A stretch of DNA of 51,716 nt, taken from positions 1-51,716 of the forward strand of contig CAIRCS010000023.1 in assembly GCA_903877115.1 (NCBI GenBank), given 5' to 3'. Below the pieces are notes generated by a model, which worked only from the letters and a program-made list of their open reading frames with translations, was not told where the DNA came from and searched no databases. The translations under genes were made by a program, and so were the position numbers. This document shows positions 11,003 through 21,129 of this stretch, in pieces. The DNA is from an uncultured Legionella sp. (GTDB lineage: Bacteria; Pseudomonadota; Gammaproteobacteria; Legionellales; Legionellaceae). Position 1 is the stretch's first letter. Each line of letters starts with the position of its first letter.

Positions 11003-11069
11003 TTCATCACCTCTTTAGCATAAAATTATAAAAAAATTATTAGATTAAATCGCTACTGCACACAATTAA

Positions 11070-11154
11070 TGGTGCGAAAGGAGAGACTCGAACTCTCACA
11101 GGTTACCCCGCTGGAACCTAAATCCAGTGCGTCTACCAATTCCGCCACTTTCGC
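11070..11154 (-). tRNA. tRNA-Leu (TAG)
   Basis: Reverse complement GCGAAAGTGGCGGAATTGGTAGACGCACTGGATTTAGGTTCCAGCGGGGTAACCTGTGAGAGTTCGAGTCTCTCCTTTCGCACCA, long variable arm. Confidence 0.95.
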
Positions 11155-11170
11155 AAATACGATTAAGATA

Positions 11171-11247
11171 TGGGGTGAACGATGGGACTCGAACCCACGA
11201 CAACCGGGATCACAACCCGGGGCTCTACCAACTGAGCTACGCCCACC
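11171..11247 (-). tRNA. tRNA-His (GTG)
   Basis: Reverse complement GGTGGGCGTAGCTCAGTTGGTAGAGCCCCGGGTTGTGATCCCGGTTGTCGTGGGTTCGAGTCCCATCGTTCACCCCA. Confidence 0.95.
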
Positions 11248-11305
11248 ATACACGTTTTCCGTAAGCCCTGACATGTTAACCTGAGTTAAAATACTGCTTG
11301 GCGAT

Positions 11306-11382
11306 TGGTACGCCCGGCAGGACTCGAACCTGCTACCCTCGGCTTAGAAGGCCGATGCTCTATCCAAATGAGCTACGGGCGC
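11306..11382 (-). tRNA. tRNA-Arg (TCT)
   Basis: Reverse complement GCGCCCGTAGCTCATTTGGATAGAGCATCGGCCTTCTAAGCCGAGGGTAGCAGGTTCGAGTCCTGCCGGGCGTACCA. Confidence 0.95.
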
Positions 11383-11387
11383 AATGT

Positions 11388-11464
11388 TGGTCGGGGTGGA
11401 GAGATTCGAACTCCCGACATCCTGCTCCCAAAGCAGGCGCGCTACCAGACTGCGCTACACCCCG
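11388..11464 (-). tRNA. tRNA-Pro (TGG)
   Basis: Reverse complement CGGGGTGTAGCGCAGTCTGGTAGCGCGCCTGCTTTGGGAGCAGGATGTCGGGAGTTCGAATCTCTCCACCCCGACCA. Confidence 0.95.
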
Positions 11465-11593
11465 TCGACCTCTGTCTCAATGGCAGAGCGCAAATGATAC
11501 CCCGAGACTTATAGGAGGTCAATATTGTTTTTTTGTTTTTCGTTTATCTTGCAATTTTGTTATGATGTAAGTGTTTTCACTTTGAGTATCGCT

Positions 11594-12880
11594 ATGTCGT
11601 CACGGCCCGTACCACTTTTCGATAGTATGCAGCATATCCATAAAAATGCTGACTATGTAGTGTTACCCGATCATAAATACCAAGCAGATTTTCTTTTTGT
11701 TTTACAATTCCTTAAAAGTTATACGGGTAGTTTGGGAACATTTAATAGTTATCGGCGTGACGTTGAGCGTTTGTTGCATTGGTCATGGTTGATTCAAGAA
11801 AAACCTATCACTGCATTAAAGCGGTCTGATATAGAGCAGTTTGTGCGTTTTTCTCAACATCCGCCCTCAAATTGGATTGGAACAAAAAAATGTCCTCGCT
11901 TTATCCAAGAAGGTGAACGCCGCCTTCCTAACCCTGAATGGCGTCCTTTTGTCGCGACGATCTCCAAAACAGCACGTCAAAACGGTGCAAGTCCTCAAAT
12001 TGAAAACTTTGCACTCTCGCAAGGCGCCATTCAGGAATTATTTGCCATCTTAAGCACCCTATTTAATTTTCTAATTGCGGAAGAGTATCTGATTGCCAAT
12101 CCTGTGGCGTTGATCCGTCAAAAAAGTAAATTTGTGCGCAAACGGCAACACAGCGCACCTATCCGGCGCTTGAGCCTCAATCAATGGCAAGCTGTTCTGG
12201 CCGCGGCTGAAACCTTGGCCACCCAAAACCCTGAAATGCACGAACGCACACGCTTCATTTTAAATATTTTATTTGGTATGTATTTACGGATCTCCGAACT
12301 GTCTGCTAGTGATCGATGGATCCCGACTATGAATGACTTCTCGAATGACTCTAACGGGTATTGGTGGTTTACCACAGTCGGTAAAGGCAATAAAGAGCGG
12401 CAAATTGCTGTATCGGATGCCATGCTGGCATGCTTGGTTCGGTGGCGCAAAAGTTTGGGGTTAACTTCCATGCCCAGTGTCGCAGATAACTCTCCATTGA
12501 TTCCTAAAATCCGCGGGAATGGTCCTATGAGCGATCCCGCCCCTATTCGGCGCTTGATCCAAAAATGTTTTGATCTGGCTGCAGCAGAATTACGTAAAAA
12601 TAATCACATTGAAGATGCCGAACATCTGGCAGGTGCAACCGTCCATTGGTTGCGACATACTGGTATTTCAGAAGATGTCAAAATTAGACCCAGAGAGCAC
12701 GTGCGCGACGATGCGGGACATAGCTCGAGTGCGACAACAGACCGCTATATTGATGTTGAATTATCCGCACGTTATCTCTCTGCTCAGCACAAAACCATTT
12801 ACCCAGAAAAGTCCGAGCCAGGCAATCCCAACACAAACAATAACACCGTACTAATCCAAAAGACCAAACCTATTCCATAA
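11594..12880 (+). CDS. Tyrosine recombinase / site-specific integrase
   Basis: Catalytic motifs YLRISEL, VGKGNKER, HWLRHT, AGHSS, TDRYIDV; start trimmed to MSSRPVPLFD. Confidence 0.88.
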   Translation: MSSRPVPLFDSMQHIHKNADYVVLPDHKYQADFLFVLQFLKSYTGSLGTFNSYRRDVERLLHWSWLIQEKPITALKRSDIEQFVRFSQHPPSNWIGTKKCPRFIQEGERRLPNPEWRPFVATISKTARQNGASPQIENFALSQGAIQELFAILSTLFNFLIAEEYLIANPVALIRQKSKFVRKRQHSAPIRRLSLNQWQAVLAAAETLATQNPEMHERTRFILNILFGMYLRISELSASDRWIPTMNDFSNDSNGYWWFTTVGKGNKERQIAVSDAMLACLVRWRKSLGLTSMPSVADNSPLIPKIRGNGPMSDPAPIRRLIQKCFDLAAAELRKNNHIEDAEHLAGATVHWLRHTGISEDVKIRPREHVRDDAGHSSSATTDRYIDVELSARYLSAQHKTIYPEKSEPGNPNTNNNTVLIQKTKPIP

Positions 12881-13254
12881 CCACGTTTTTTAATGATGTC
12901 ACTGTTATACAAAGAATGTCTTCTTTTTTGTTCATCCAAATGCAATGCTACCCCAACAGGTACCGTCGTCAACACCACAACAATCAGCCATTTTGCAAGT
13001 AATTGCCCAGCAAAATTACCCAAAAGGTAATCTGACAATCCCTGCACTGCATACAGTAAGCCAATCCACCATTTAATCACAAGCCGCAGAACAAAAGGCG
13101 TATACAGTTCAATACAAGCCGACAACAGCAGCAAACCAAACGTTAGAAAAATATACGTTCGTGCCGTCAAAGCTTTGGCATATTTTATTAACTCTTCCGA
13201 AAAAAATATAATAATGGAAGAAAAAATCGTTATAAATGCGATGGTGGTTAACAT
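12799..13254 (-). CDS. Hypothetical multi-pass membrane protein (151 aa)
   Basis: Several hydrophobic segments; 3' end overlaps the integrase 3' end by 82 bp. Confidence 0.6.
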   Translation of the reverse strand: MLTTIAFITIFSSIIIFFSEELIKYAKALTARTYIFLTFGLLLLSACIELYTPFVLRLVIKWWIGLLYAVQGLSDYLLGNFAGQLLAKWLIVVVLTTVPVGVALHLDEQKRRHSLYNSDIIKKRGYGIGLVFWISTVLLFVLGLPGSDFSG

Positions 13255-13335
13255 AAATTGCTACTCCGATTATCATTACGTTAAGGATTTTTACCAAAAA
13301 CTCTTTCAATCTATTCGTGTTAACGGCTGAGTAAT

Positions 13336-13367
13336 CCCCTCAATAAAGATCGATCTTAATTGAGGGG
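13336..13367. repeat. Near-perfect palindrome CCCCTCAATAAAGATCGATCTTAATTGAGGGG
   Basis: Self-complementary with one mispaired position per arm; read directly. Confidence 0.85.
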
Positions 13368-13621
13368 TGGCGCCACGGAGGGCTCCTAGCGCGCGCAGCT
13401 TGCGAGCACGCTGGGATACCGGGGTGACAGGACCCCGAAACACTGACATCGAACAACGGCACGTTTAAAAAGAAATTGAAACGGTGACCTAGTAATGTAA
13501 GGCCCTAACAAGCCACAGCTTTTTAAAAATAAGTGGGGCACTCAGCCTTCAGCTCAAAAGGACCAAGTGAATCGACCATAACGAGGATGACACAATTTAT
13601 CGAGCACACTCAAAATAATGA

Positions 13622-15496
13622 TCACTCTCCTTTCAATAAGGCCTCCAGTTCTTCCCATCTTACATACAATTTTGCCAAATCCGCTTCTTCTTGTGCAAGA
13701 TTTTTTTGAAACAAGCTAATTTCGGCGGCAGGCCTCTGATAGAACTCAGGAGTCCCACACTCTTGATGTAGTACTGCAATTTTTTGTTCTAAAACTTCAA
13801 TTTGTTGGGGAAGCTTAGCCAACTCTTTCTGTTCGCGGTAGGGTAATTTTTTGTTGGGTTGGGTCGCAGAAGGCGCCATAACTTTTTTAGTTTTTTCGGC
13901 TACAGTAAGTTTTTTTGCTTGCTGCAAACGATATTGTTGATAGGTATCATATCCGCCTAGATAATCATGAAAACGCTGATCATCCTCATAAACTAAAATA
14001 TTGGTGACTACTTGATTGATAAACGCACGATCATGGCTGATCACAATCACCGTTCCAGAAAATTCCACTAACAACGTCTCTAACAGTTCTAATGTTTCGA
14101 TATCTAAATCATTAGTCGGCTCATCCAGAATGAGCAAATTGGCCGGTTTGGCAAATAATTTCGCCAATAATAAACGGTTACATTCCCCGCCAGATAATGC
14201 CGATACTGGTTGATTAAAGCATTCAGGAGAAAATAAAAAATCCTGTAAATAAGACGCAACATGTTTGGTTTGACCTTGAATAATCACATGATCAGAGCCA
14301 TCCGCGACATTGGCCATCACCGTGAGCGCTGGATTCAGTTGCCGGCGCAATTGATCAAAATAAGCAACATTCAAGCCCGTTCCTAAGCGAATTTGACCCG
14401 AATCCGGTACCAGATCTCCTAGGAGCAATCGCACCAAAGTGGTTTTACCACAACCATTCGGACCGATAATCCCCAATTTCTCACCCCGATGCAAAACCAG
14501 AGAAAAATCTTGAATCAAAGGTTTGTCTTGCATACGATAATTCACGTTTTGAGCTTCAAGCACCAGTGATCCAGAACGTTTGACATCCCATTGCCAATCT
14601 TTGACTCGCCCCTGTTCTTGGCGGCGCTCTTGGTATGCTTCGCGCATTGCCTTCAATGCTCGGACTCGTCCCTCATTGCGCGTGCGTCTGGCTTTAACGC
14701 CCGTCCTAATCCACCGCTCTTCTTCTGCCAAACGTTTATCAAACAGCGCAGCTTCCCGATGCTCCGCCAAACGAAACTCGTCTCTACGCTCCAAAAATGT
14801 GGCATAGGAGCAGTCATAAAAACGCAAACGTCCCCTATCTAAATCCACAATTTGGGTCACTACTTTATTTAAAAACTCTCGATCATGCGTCACCAAAATC
14901 ACCGTTCCAGGATAAGTACTGAGAAACGTTTCCAACCATTCAATAGCCGGCAAATCCAAATGGTTGGTGGGCTCATCCAATAACAATACATCTGGTTGTA
15001 CAATAATTGCCGCAGCTAATAATACCCTACGTTTCATACCGCCCGACAAGGTATGCAAACTCACATCCAAAGACAAACCCAAATGCGAGGCAATCGTCTC
15101 AATCCGTGGCAAACAATCCCAGGCATGCAAATCATCCAAACGTTGATGACTGCGCGCAAGCCCTGCATAATCTTCCTCTTGGGTTTGTTTGCGTAACTGG
15201 AGTAATACTTGCCCTACTTCACCCAAGCCCTGCACTACAATTTCAAACACAGACGTCTGCTCTTGATATGGCACATCTTGAGCCAAGCCTGCCACGCGTA
15301 ATCCTTGTTGACGCTTCAGAACACCCCGATCCGGAACAATTAAGCCTTGGAGCATTTTTAATACCGTTGACTTGCCAGCGCCATTGCGACCAACCAAGCC
15401 AATACGTTCTTTGGGCATAATCTGCCAATCCACATTATCCAAAATCTTGGTGTTGGCGATACAAAGACTTAACTGCTGGCAAGACAAAAGACTCAT
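13622..15496 (-). CDS. uup: ABC-F family ATPase, Uup-like
   Basis: Two ABC domains (GRNGAGKST, GPNGCGKTT; two LSGG motifs), C-terminal coiled coil. Confidence 0.93.
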   Translation of the reverse strand: MSLLSCQQLSLCIANTKILDNVDWQIMPKERIGLVGRNGAGKSTVLKMLQGLIVPDRGVLKRQQGLRVAGLAQDVPYQEQTSVFEIVVQGLGEVGQVLLQLRKQTQEEDYAGLARSHQRLDDLHAWDCLPRIETIASHLGLSLDVSLHTLSGGMKRRVLLAAAIIVQPDVLLLDEPTNHLDLPAIEWLETFLSTYPGTVILVTHDREFLNKVVTQIVDLDRGRLRFYDCSYATFLERRDEFRLAEHREAALFDKRLAEEERWIRTGVKARRTRNEGRVRALKAMREAYQERRQEQGRVKDWQWDVKRSGSLVLEAQNVNYRMQDKPLIQDFSLVLHRGEKLGIIGPNGCGKTTLVRLLLGDLVPDSGQIRLGTGLNVAYFDQLRRQLNPALTVMANVADGSDHVIIQGQTKHVASYLQDFLFSPECFNQPVSALSGGECNRLLLAKLFAKPANLLILDEPTNDLDIETLELLETLLVEFSGTVIVISHDRAFINQVVTNILVYEDDQRFHDYLGGYDTYQQYRLQQAKKLTVAEKTKKVMAPSATQPNKKLPYREQKELAKLPQQIEVLEQKIAVLHQECGTPEFYQRPAAEISLFQKNLAQEEADLAKLYVRWEELEALLKGE

Positions 15497-15876
15497 CGTA
15501 ATACCATAATCGCATCCATTTCGACTTTGGCCCCTCGCGGTAACCCAGCAACCTGAACCATGGCTCGCGCTGGATAAGGTTGAACAAAATGCGCAGCCAT
15601 CGTCTCATTCACCAAAGTACTGTGGGCCAAATCCATTAAATAAACAGTAATCTTAACCACATCTGCCAAACTACCGCCCGCAGCCACACACAGCGCCTCC
15701 ATATTTTTGATCACTTGTTTGATTTGGACTGTAATGTCTTCACTACACAACACCTGTGTTAGGGGATCCAATGGAATTTGTCCAGAAAGATAAATCGTAG
15801 CCCCCACTTTAATGGCCGAGCTATAAGTACCAATCACTACTGGTGCTTCTGAACTTGAAATTGCCTTCATCATCAT
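15493..15876 (-). CDS. ridA: RidA family reactive intermediate/imine deaminase
   Basis: YSSAIKVGATIYLSGQIPLDP...ARAMVQVAGLPRGAKVEMDAI. Confidence 0.93.
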   Translation of the reverse strand: MMMKAISSSEAPVVIGTYSSAIKVGATIYLSGQIPLDPLTQVLCSEDITVQIKQVIKNMEALCVAAGGSLADVVKITVYLMDLAHSTLVNETMAAHFVQPYPARAMVQVAGLPRGAKVEMDAIMVLR

Positions 15877-17993
15877 TCCCCCTGTTTTTTTCGATATAAC
15901 CGCATCACCAATTTATTCGCCCGCAAACGCCGCATCACACGCGCCATGTGTTTACGATCAGTCACTGAGATCGCAAATGTCAGGGCATTATGCCGCCCAT
16001 CACGTGGCTCTACAGTAACATTCCCAATATTAGAATCGGCTTCGGAAATCAGGGTGGTCAATTTGGCCAATACACCCCGTTGATTGGCCACATCAACTGT
16101 AATATCCACCCAAAATTCGCCCGTAACCTGCTCATCCCAACGCATCGATACAAACTGCTCTGGGTTACGCGATTTTTTTATTACATGGCAATCACTCGCA
16201 TGCACCAAAATACCACGTCCTTGCTGAAAACAACCCACAATACTGTCGCCAGGAATTGGTTGACAACATTTTGCAAACTCAACCACCATTCCTTCTGTAC
16301 CTTTAATGGCCAAAGGTGTGAGCGTACTTTCCTCGGTGAAGTCATGGTGCTCCAAATCTACGACCAACCGTTTTGCAATGACCATAGGCATCTGATTACC
16401 TGTTCCTAAAGCGTACAATAAATCTTCGAGCGTTCTATAATCCAAATCCCTGAGCAAAACCTCTAAGGTTTCGGGAGGAATTTTATCCGATCTACTTGCC
16501 AATTCAGCCAAAGCTTGATCTAATAAACGCTTACCCAAAGCAATTGATTCGGTATGATGCTGGGTTTTCAAAAAATTGCGAATATTAGACCGCGCTTTGC
16601 TGGTCATCACAAAATTCAACCAAGTTGGATTGGGATGTGCATTAGGCTGGGTATTAATCTCTACTGTTTGGCCATTGGTTAATGGCATGCTCAGGGGCAC
16701 CAAACGCCGATTCACTTTGGCCGCAACACAATGATTGCCAACATCTGAATGCACCGCGTAAGCAAAATCCACTGCAGTGGATCCTTTGGGCAATTCCATA
16801 ATGTGTCCCTTGGGTGTAAAGACATAAACCTCATCTGGAAATAAATCGATTTTCACATTTTCAATAAATTCTAGGGAGTTATGCGTGCTGCGTTGCATTT
16901 CTAGGAGCCGCTGAACCCACTCACGTGCACGCAATTGCGCTTCATTGACTTCGAGTCCAGAAGATTTGTAAATCCAATGAGCGGCAACCCCATTTTCTGC
17001 TACGCGATCCATTTCTCGCGTTCGAATTTGAACTTCCAACGGCACGCCAAATGGCCCAAATAACGTCGTATGCAATGATTGGTAACCGTTGACTTTAGGA
17101 ATACCAATATAATCTTTAAAACGCAAAGGTACCGGTTTATAGGTTTGGTGCAAAGCACCTAACACACGATAACAAGAGTCAATATCATCAGTAGTAACCC
17201 GGAATGCAAATACATCTGAAATCTCAGAAAAAGAAGCCTTTTTTTGCCGCATTTTTCGATACAAGCTATACAAATGTTTTTGCCGTCCAAACACATGCTC
17301 GTAAGGAATATCCAAATCTTCCAATGCTTCTTGTAAATCATGCTCAATTTTATGGGTTAATTCTTTACGATTGCCGCGCGATTTCTCTACTGCCGATTTC
17401 AAGGCTCGATACCGCATGGGATATAATGCTTTAAATCCTAGATCTTCCAAGCCAGTAAACATGACGTGCATCCCCAAGCGATTTGCAATCGGGGCATAAA
17501 TTTCCAAGGTTTCAATCGCTATACGGCGGCGTTTCGCACTGGGCATAGCACCCAAAGTACACATATTATGCAAGCGATCAGCTAATTTTACGATAATTAC
17601 GCGAATATCCTTTACCATCGCCAAAATCATTTTACGGAAATTTTCGGCTTGGGCTTCAGCGCGCGATTCAAATTTGATTTTGGTTAATTTGGTGACACCA
17701 TCCACGAGCGCAGCAACTTCATCTCCAAACAAAGTATGCAGTTCTTCTAAACTCATCAAAGTATCTTCAATCACATCATGCAACAACGTAGCCATGATGG
17801 TTTGATGATCTAAGCGCATCCCTGCTAAAATCAAAGCAGCGGCTACAGGATGAGTAATATACGGCTCTCCTGAACGTCGCATTTGCCCTTCATGAGCTCT
17901 GAGTGCAATCTGATAGGCCTGCTCACACAGCTCAATTTGTTCTAATTCTAAATACTCTTCTAGGGCTGTTCTTAGATCAGCAAAATAATCCAC
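15873..17993 (-). CDS. spoT: Bifunctional (p)ppGpp synthetase/hydrolase, RelA/SpoT family
   Basis: HD domain (HPVAAALILAGMRLDHQTIMATLLHDVIEDT), synthetase, TGS and ACT domains. Confidence 0.96.
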   Translation of the reverse strand: MDYFADLRTALEEYLELEQIELCEQAYQIALRAHEGQMRRSGEPYITHPVAAALILAGMRLDHQTIMATLLHDVIEDTLMSLEELHTLFGDEVAALVDGVTKLTKIKFESRAEAQAENFRKMILAMVKDIRVIIVKLADRLHNMCTLGAMPSAKRRRIAIETLEIYAPIANRLGMHVMFTGLEDLGFKALYPMRYRALKSAVEKSRGNRKELTHKIEHDLQEALEDLDIPYEHVFGRQKHLYSLYRKMRQKKASFSEISDVFAFRVTTDDIDSCYRVLGALHQTYKPVPLRFKDYIGIPKVNGYQSLHTTLFGPFGVPLEVQIRTREMDRVAENGVAAHWIYKSSGLEVNEAQLRAREWVQRLLEMQRSTHNSLEFIENVKIDLFPDEVYVFTPKGHIMELPKGSTAVDFAYAVHSDVGNHCVAAKVNRRLVPLSMPLTNGQTVEINTQPNAHPNPTWLNFVMTSKARSNIRNFLKTQHHTESIALGKRLLDQALAELASRSDKIPPETLEVLLRDLDYRTLEDLLYALGTGNQMPMVIAKRLVVDLEHHDFTEESTLTPLAIKGTEGMVVEFAKCCQPIPGDSIVGCFQQGRGILVHASDCHVIKKSRNPEQFVSMRWDEQVTGEFWVDITVDVANQRGVLAKLTTLISEADSNIGNVTVEPRDGRHNALTFAISVTDRKHMARVMRRLRANKLVMRLYRKKQGE

Positions 17994-17997
17994 ACAA

Positions 17998-18201
17998 TTA
18001 ATCTTCTGTCAAAATATCTTTTTTGATTTTTCCTTCAGCGATTTCACGCAATGCCACCACCGTAGGTTTGTCATTTTCCCACTCTACCATAGGCTGTGCA
18101 CCACGCACTGCAATGTCGCGTGCTCGCTTAGATGCTATCATGACTAATTCAAAACGATTTGCTACATGTTCCAAACAATCTTCTACTGTAACTCGAGCCA
18201 T
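17998..18201 (-). CDS. rpoZ: RNA polymerase omega subunit
   Basis: [28 protein letters not shown]. Confidence 0.97.
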   Translation of the reverse strand: MARVTVEDCLEHVANRFELVMIASKRARDIAVRGAQPMVEWENDKPTVVALREIAEGKIKKDILTED

Positions 18202-18244
18202 TTTCTATTATCTCCAAATCAGTACTCTTACACTTATGAGCATT

Positions 18245-18889
18245 TTACTTTGATGTCAATAATAATGATAGTAATTTCCGTTCTTGAACAACCTGCCGGG
18301 CCGCACGCAACCGTTGAGAGGCGACAATCATCGCCAAATCATTGGCCGCTTGCCCAAAATCATCATTAACAATTAAATAATCAAATTCCGCATAATGTTG
18401 CAGTTCATCTTGAGCACGCTGCATCCGCTTTGCAATCACAGACTCATCATCTTGTTGACGTTGAATCAAACGGTCATGCAGGGCAGCCAAAGATGGGGGG
18501 ATAATAAAAATACTCACTGCCTGCGGAAAATAGCGTTTGATTTGTTGAGCGCCTTGCCAATCGATATCTAAGACAATATCAATCCCTTCACGCAAACGTT
18601 CTGAAATTTGCGCGTAAGAAGTGCCATATAAATGATCAAAAACGTGCGCATGCTCAACAAATGCTTGTTGAGCAATCATTGCTTGAAATTCTTCAAACGG
18701 TACAAAAAAATAATCCGTGCCATGTTTTTCACCCGGACGCTTGTTACGAGTAGTATGTGAGACAGAAACAGTAATACGCTCCATGCGCTCAACCAAATGA
18801 CGTACCAAACTGGTTTTACCTCCCCCTGAAGGGGCTGCAACAATAAACAAGCAACCAACAGAATGATCTGTGTTGGTATCCAACGTCAT
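18245..18889 (-). CDS. gmk: Guanylate kinase
   Basis: [18 protein letters not shown] and [19 protein letters not shown]; start trimmed to MTLDTNTD. Confidence 0.96.
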   Translation of the reverse strand: MTLDTNTDHSVGCLFIVAAPSGGGKTSLVRHLVERMERITVSVSHTTRNKRPGEKHGTDYFFVPFEEFQAMIAQQAFVEHAHVFDHLYGTSYAQISERLREGIDIVLDIDWQGAQQIKRYFPQAVSIFIIPPSLAALHDRLIQRQQDDESVIAKRMQRAQDELQHYAEFDYLIVNDDFGQAANDLAMIVASQRLRAARQVVQERKLLSLLLTSK

Positions 18890-19008
18890 GAAGACTCCCA
18901 AAAGTAGCCAAGTATTCAATAATACCTGAAAATTCACAGCGCCTAAAGAGAGGGAATGTTTTTCTCATGCCGAGCCTGGTATACTCGCAGTTTTTTAAGG
19001 AAGTCCTC

Positions 19009-19716
19009 ATGCGCCCAAGTCGTCGCGATCCCAACCAACTACGCCCTATTACTATCACCAGATCTTATACACAATACGCGGAAGGCTCGGTATTGGTAGA
19101 GTTTGGGCAAACTAAAGTGCTCTGTACCGCCTCCATCACCGATGGGGTCCCGCGTTTTCTCAAAGGCAAAGGCCAAGGTTGGATTACTGCCGAATATGGG
19201 ATGTTGCCCCGTGCCACACATAGCCGAAATGAGCGCGAAGCCAGTAAAGGCAAACAAGGAGGCCGTACCTTAGAAATTCAACGTCTGATCGGCCGATCTT
19301 TACGCCGTTGCATCGATTTAAAAACATTGGGCGAAATCACAATTGCCATAGACTGTGACGTCATTCAAGCAGATGGCGGCACGCGAACAGCATCCATTAC
19401 CGGAGCTTGTGTTGCACTCAAAGATGCGGTGGATTGGTTATATACTCATGAAAAAATTCGTAAAAAGGCGCCCTTTCATTATGTAGCAGCTGTTTCAGTA
19501 GGTCTTTATCGAGATCAAGCCGTTTTAGATTTGGATTATGCTGAAGATGTATTGGCTGATACCGATATGAACGTCGTTATGAATGAGCAAGGTGAATTTA
19601 TTGAAATCCAAGGAACAGCGGAAGAAGCAAGCTTTAGTCGTGCGCAACTGAATGACATGTTAGCTTTAGCAGAAGCAGGTATTCAGCAACTTATTCCCTT
19701 ACAGAAACAAGAATAA
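19009..19716 (+). CDS. rph: Ribonuclease PH
   Basis: [14 protein letters not shown]...[15 protein letters not shown]...[17 protein letters not shown]. Confidence 0.97.
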   Translation: MRPSRRDPNQLRPITITRSYTQYAEGSVLVEFGQTKVLCTASITDGVPRFLKGKGQGWITAEYGMLPRATHSRNEREASKGKQGGRTLEIQRLIGRSLRRCIDLKTLGEITIAIDCDVIQADGGTRTASITGACVALKDAVDWLYTHEKIRKKAPFHYVAAVSVGLYRDQAVLDLDYAEDVLADTDMNVVMNEQGEFIEIQGTAEEASFSRAQLNDMLALAEAGIQQLIPLQKQE

Positions 19717-19719
19717 ATC

Positions 19720-20514
19720 ATGAACATTAGTATAATAGGATATGGTAATATGGGCAAAGCCCTCTGTCAGGGTTTGTTAACTAATCCAAATTACCATTTG
19801 CAAGTTGCATCTCCCTCGTTAGCCAATGCGCAACCAGCCCCACGTCTCACGACGCATCCCACGAATTTGGCTATTCTCCCCGATGCACAGATCCTCATTT
19901 TAGCAGTCAAACCTGCCCAAATGGCTGCCGTATTAACAGAAATAGGACCACATCTAACACCGTCACTCTTAGTCATTTCTATTGCTGCCGGCTTGGATTT
20001 GGATTGGTTTGCCAAATATTTGCCGCAACAGACGCCTTTGGTCCGTGCCATTCCAAATATTGCCGCCGCCTGCAGTCAATCTGCTACCCCATTGTTAGCC
20101 AATTCATGGGTCACGGCCGAACACCATGCAGCAGCCACCGCGCTATTTCAACAATGCGGACAAATCACTTGGACACAACATGAAAAAGATTTAGATACCG
20201 TCACCGCTTTATCTGGAAGTGGGTTAGCGTATTTATTTTTATTTGCGCAAGCGATGTCCGAAGGTGCAATTGCGTTGGGACTCGCTCCCGACACTGCAAA
20301 CAGTTTCGCAATTCAAACCTTAGCTGGTGCAGCGAGTTTAGCTATGCTGCCCGGAAAAACGCTGGTTGGACTGCAACAGCAAGTCACCTCCAAAGCCGGT
20401 ACCACTGCAGCAGCATTGGATGTTTTTGCCCAGCAGCAATTAACCAACACGGTGTTATCTGCCATGCAAGCGGCGGTAACACGTTCACAAACTTTACGCA
20501 GCGAGGAAAAATAA
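19720..20514 (+). CDS. proC: Pyrroline-5-carboxylate reductase
   Basis: ISIIGYGNMGKALCQGL; LSGSGLAYLFLF; QQVTSKAGTTAAAL. Confidence 0.95.
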   Translation: MNISIIGYGNMGKALCQGLLTNPNYHLQVASPSLANAQPAPRLTTHPTNLAILPDAQILILAVKPAQMAAVLTEIGPHLTPSLLVISIAAGLDLDWFAKYLPQQTPLVRAIPNIAAACSQSATPLLANSWVTAEHHAAATALFQQCGQITWTQHEKDLDTVTALSGSGLAYLFLFAQAMSEGAIALGLAPDTANSFAIQTLAGAASLAMLPGKTLVGLQQQVTSKAGTTAAALDVFAQQQLTNTVLSAMQAAVTRSQTLRSEEK

Positions 20515-21087
20515 ATGTCTGGATTGGTTTCAGTAAGCTATTTTCTAATCTCAACCCTATTTGGTTTGGTGACTTTTGTTTTCTGGTTACGTTTTGGCTT
20601 GCGATATTTTCGCATTAGCCAATTGCATCCAGTACGGCAAATGGTTCAGCGTCTGACCGATCCGTTATTCGCACCCATGCTCAAAATACTGCAAATTCGC
20701 TTAACGCCTTTTCAACAGTACGATTGGGTATGTCTTGCGGTATTAGTTGGCGTCGAATGGTTGAAGTTTTTACTGATTTGTATCCTATATCTTGGACATA
20801 CACGGATTTGGTTGCTTACTGGCGCGTATGCGTTTGCAGATCTCATCATTCAGCCTTGTGATTTGATATTTTATGCTTTGTTAATTCGGGTCATCATGTC
20901 TTGGGTCAATCCGCATTGGCAGCACCCTTTGACAACCATTTTGCATGCTGTCACAGAACCTATGCTCCAACAAATTCGTCGCTATCTCCCGATACTTGCG
21001 GGATTAGATTTTTCGCCTTTTATCATGATGATTTTATTAAAAATCGTCACCTTATTTGTGGGAGCATCGTTGCCTTTCCAAGTATAG
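20515..21087 (+). CDS. YggT family membrane protein
   Basis: Two YggT repeats (RFGLRYFRISQLHPVRQMVQRLTDPL; VIMSWVNPHWQHPLTTILHAVTEPML). Confidence 0.9.
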   Translation: MSGLVSVSYFLISTLFGLVTFVFWLRFGLRYFRISQLHPVRQMVQRLTDPLFAPMLKILQIRLTPFQQYDWVCLAVLVGVEWLKFLLICILYLGHTRIWLLTGAYAFADLIIQPCDLIFYALLIRVIMSWVNPHWQHPLTTILHAVTEPMLQQIRRYLPILAGLDFSPFIMMILLKIVTLFVGASLPFQV

Positions 21088-21129
21088 GATACGTTGCCTA
21101 ATACTTTTGATGGGTCATTTTATACCTTT

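Noticed and set aside
11053-11570. Overlapping ORFs over the tRNA array (11053-11274, 11069-11284, 11298-11570, 11305-11514)
   Set aside because: These are translations of tRNA genes and antisense; typical spurious ORFs such as ERLELSQVTPLEPKSS and WRDSNSRHPAPKAGALP.
11525-13254. Prophage or full integrative element
   Set aside because: Only an integrase and one small membrane ORF are seen; no structural, replication or att features, and flanking genes are core.
15007-15420. 137-aa plus-strand ORF antisense to uup
   Set aside because: Shadow ORF within a well-supported ABC-F gene.
15990-16409. 139-aa plus-strand ORF antisense to spoT
   Set aside because: Shadow ORF within a well-supported SpoT gene.
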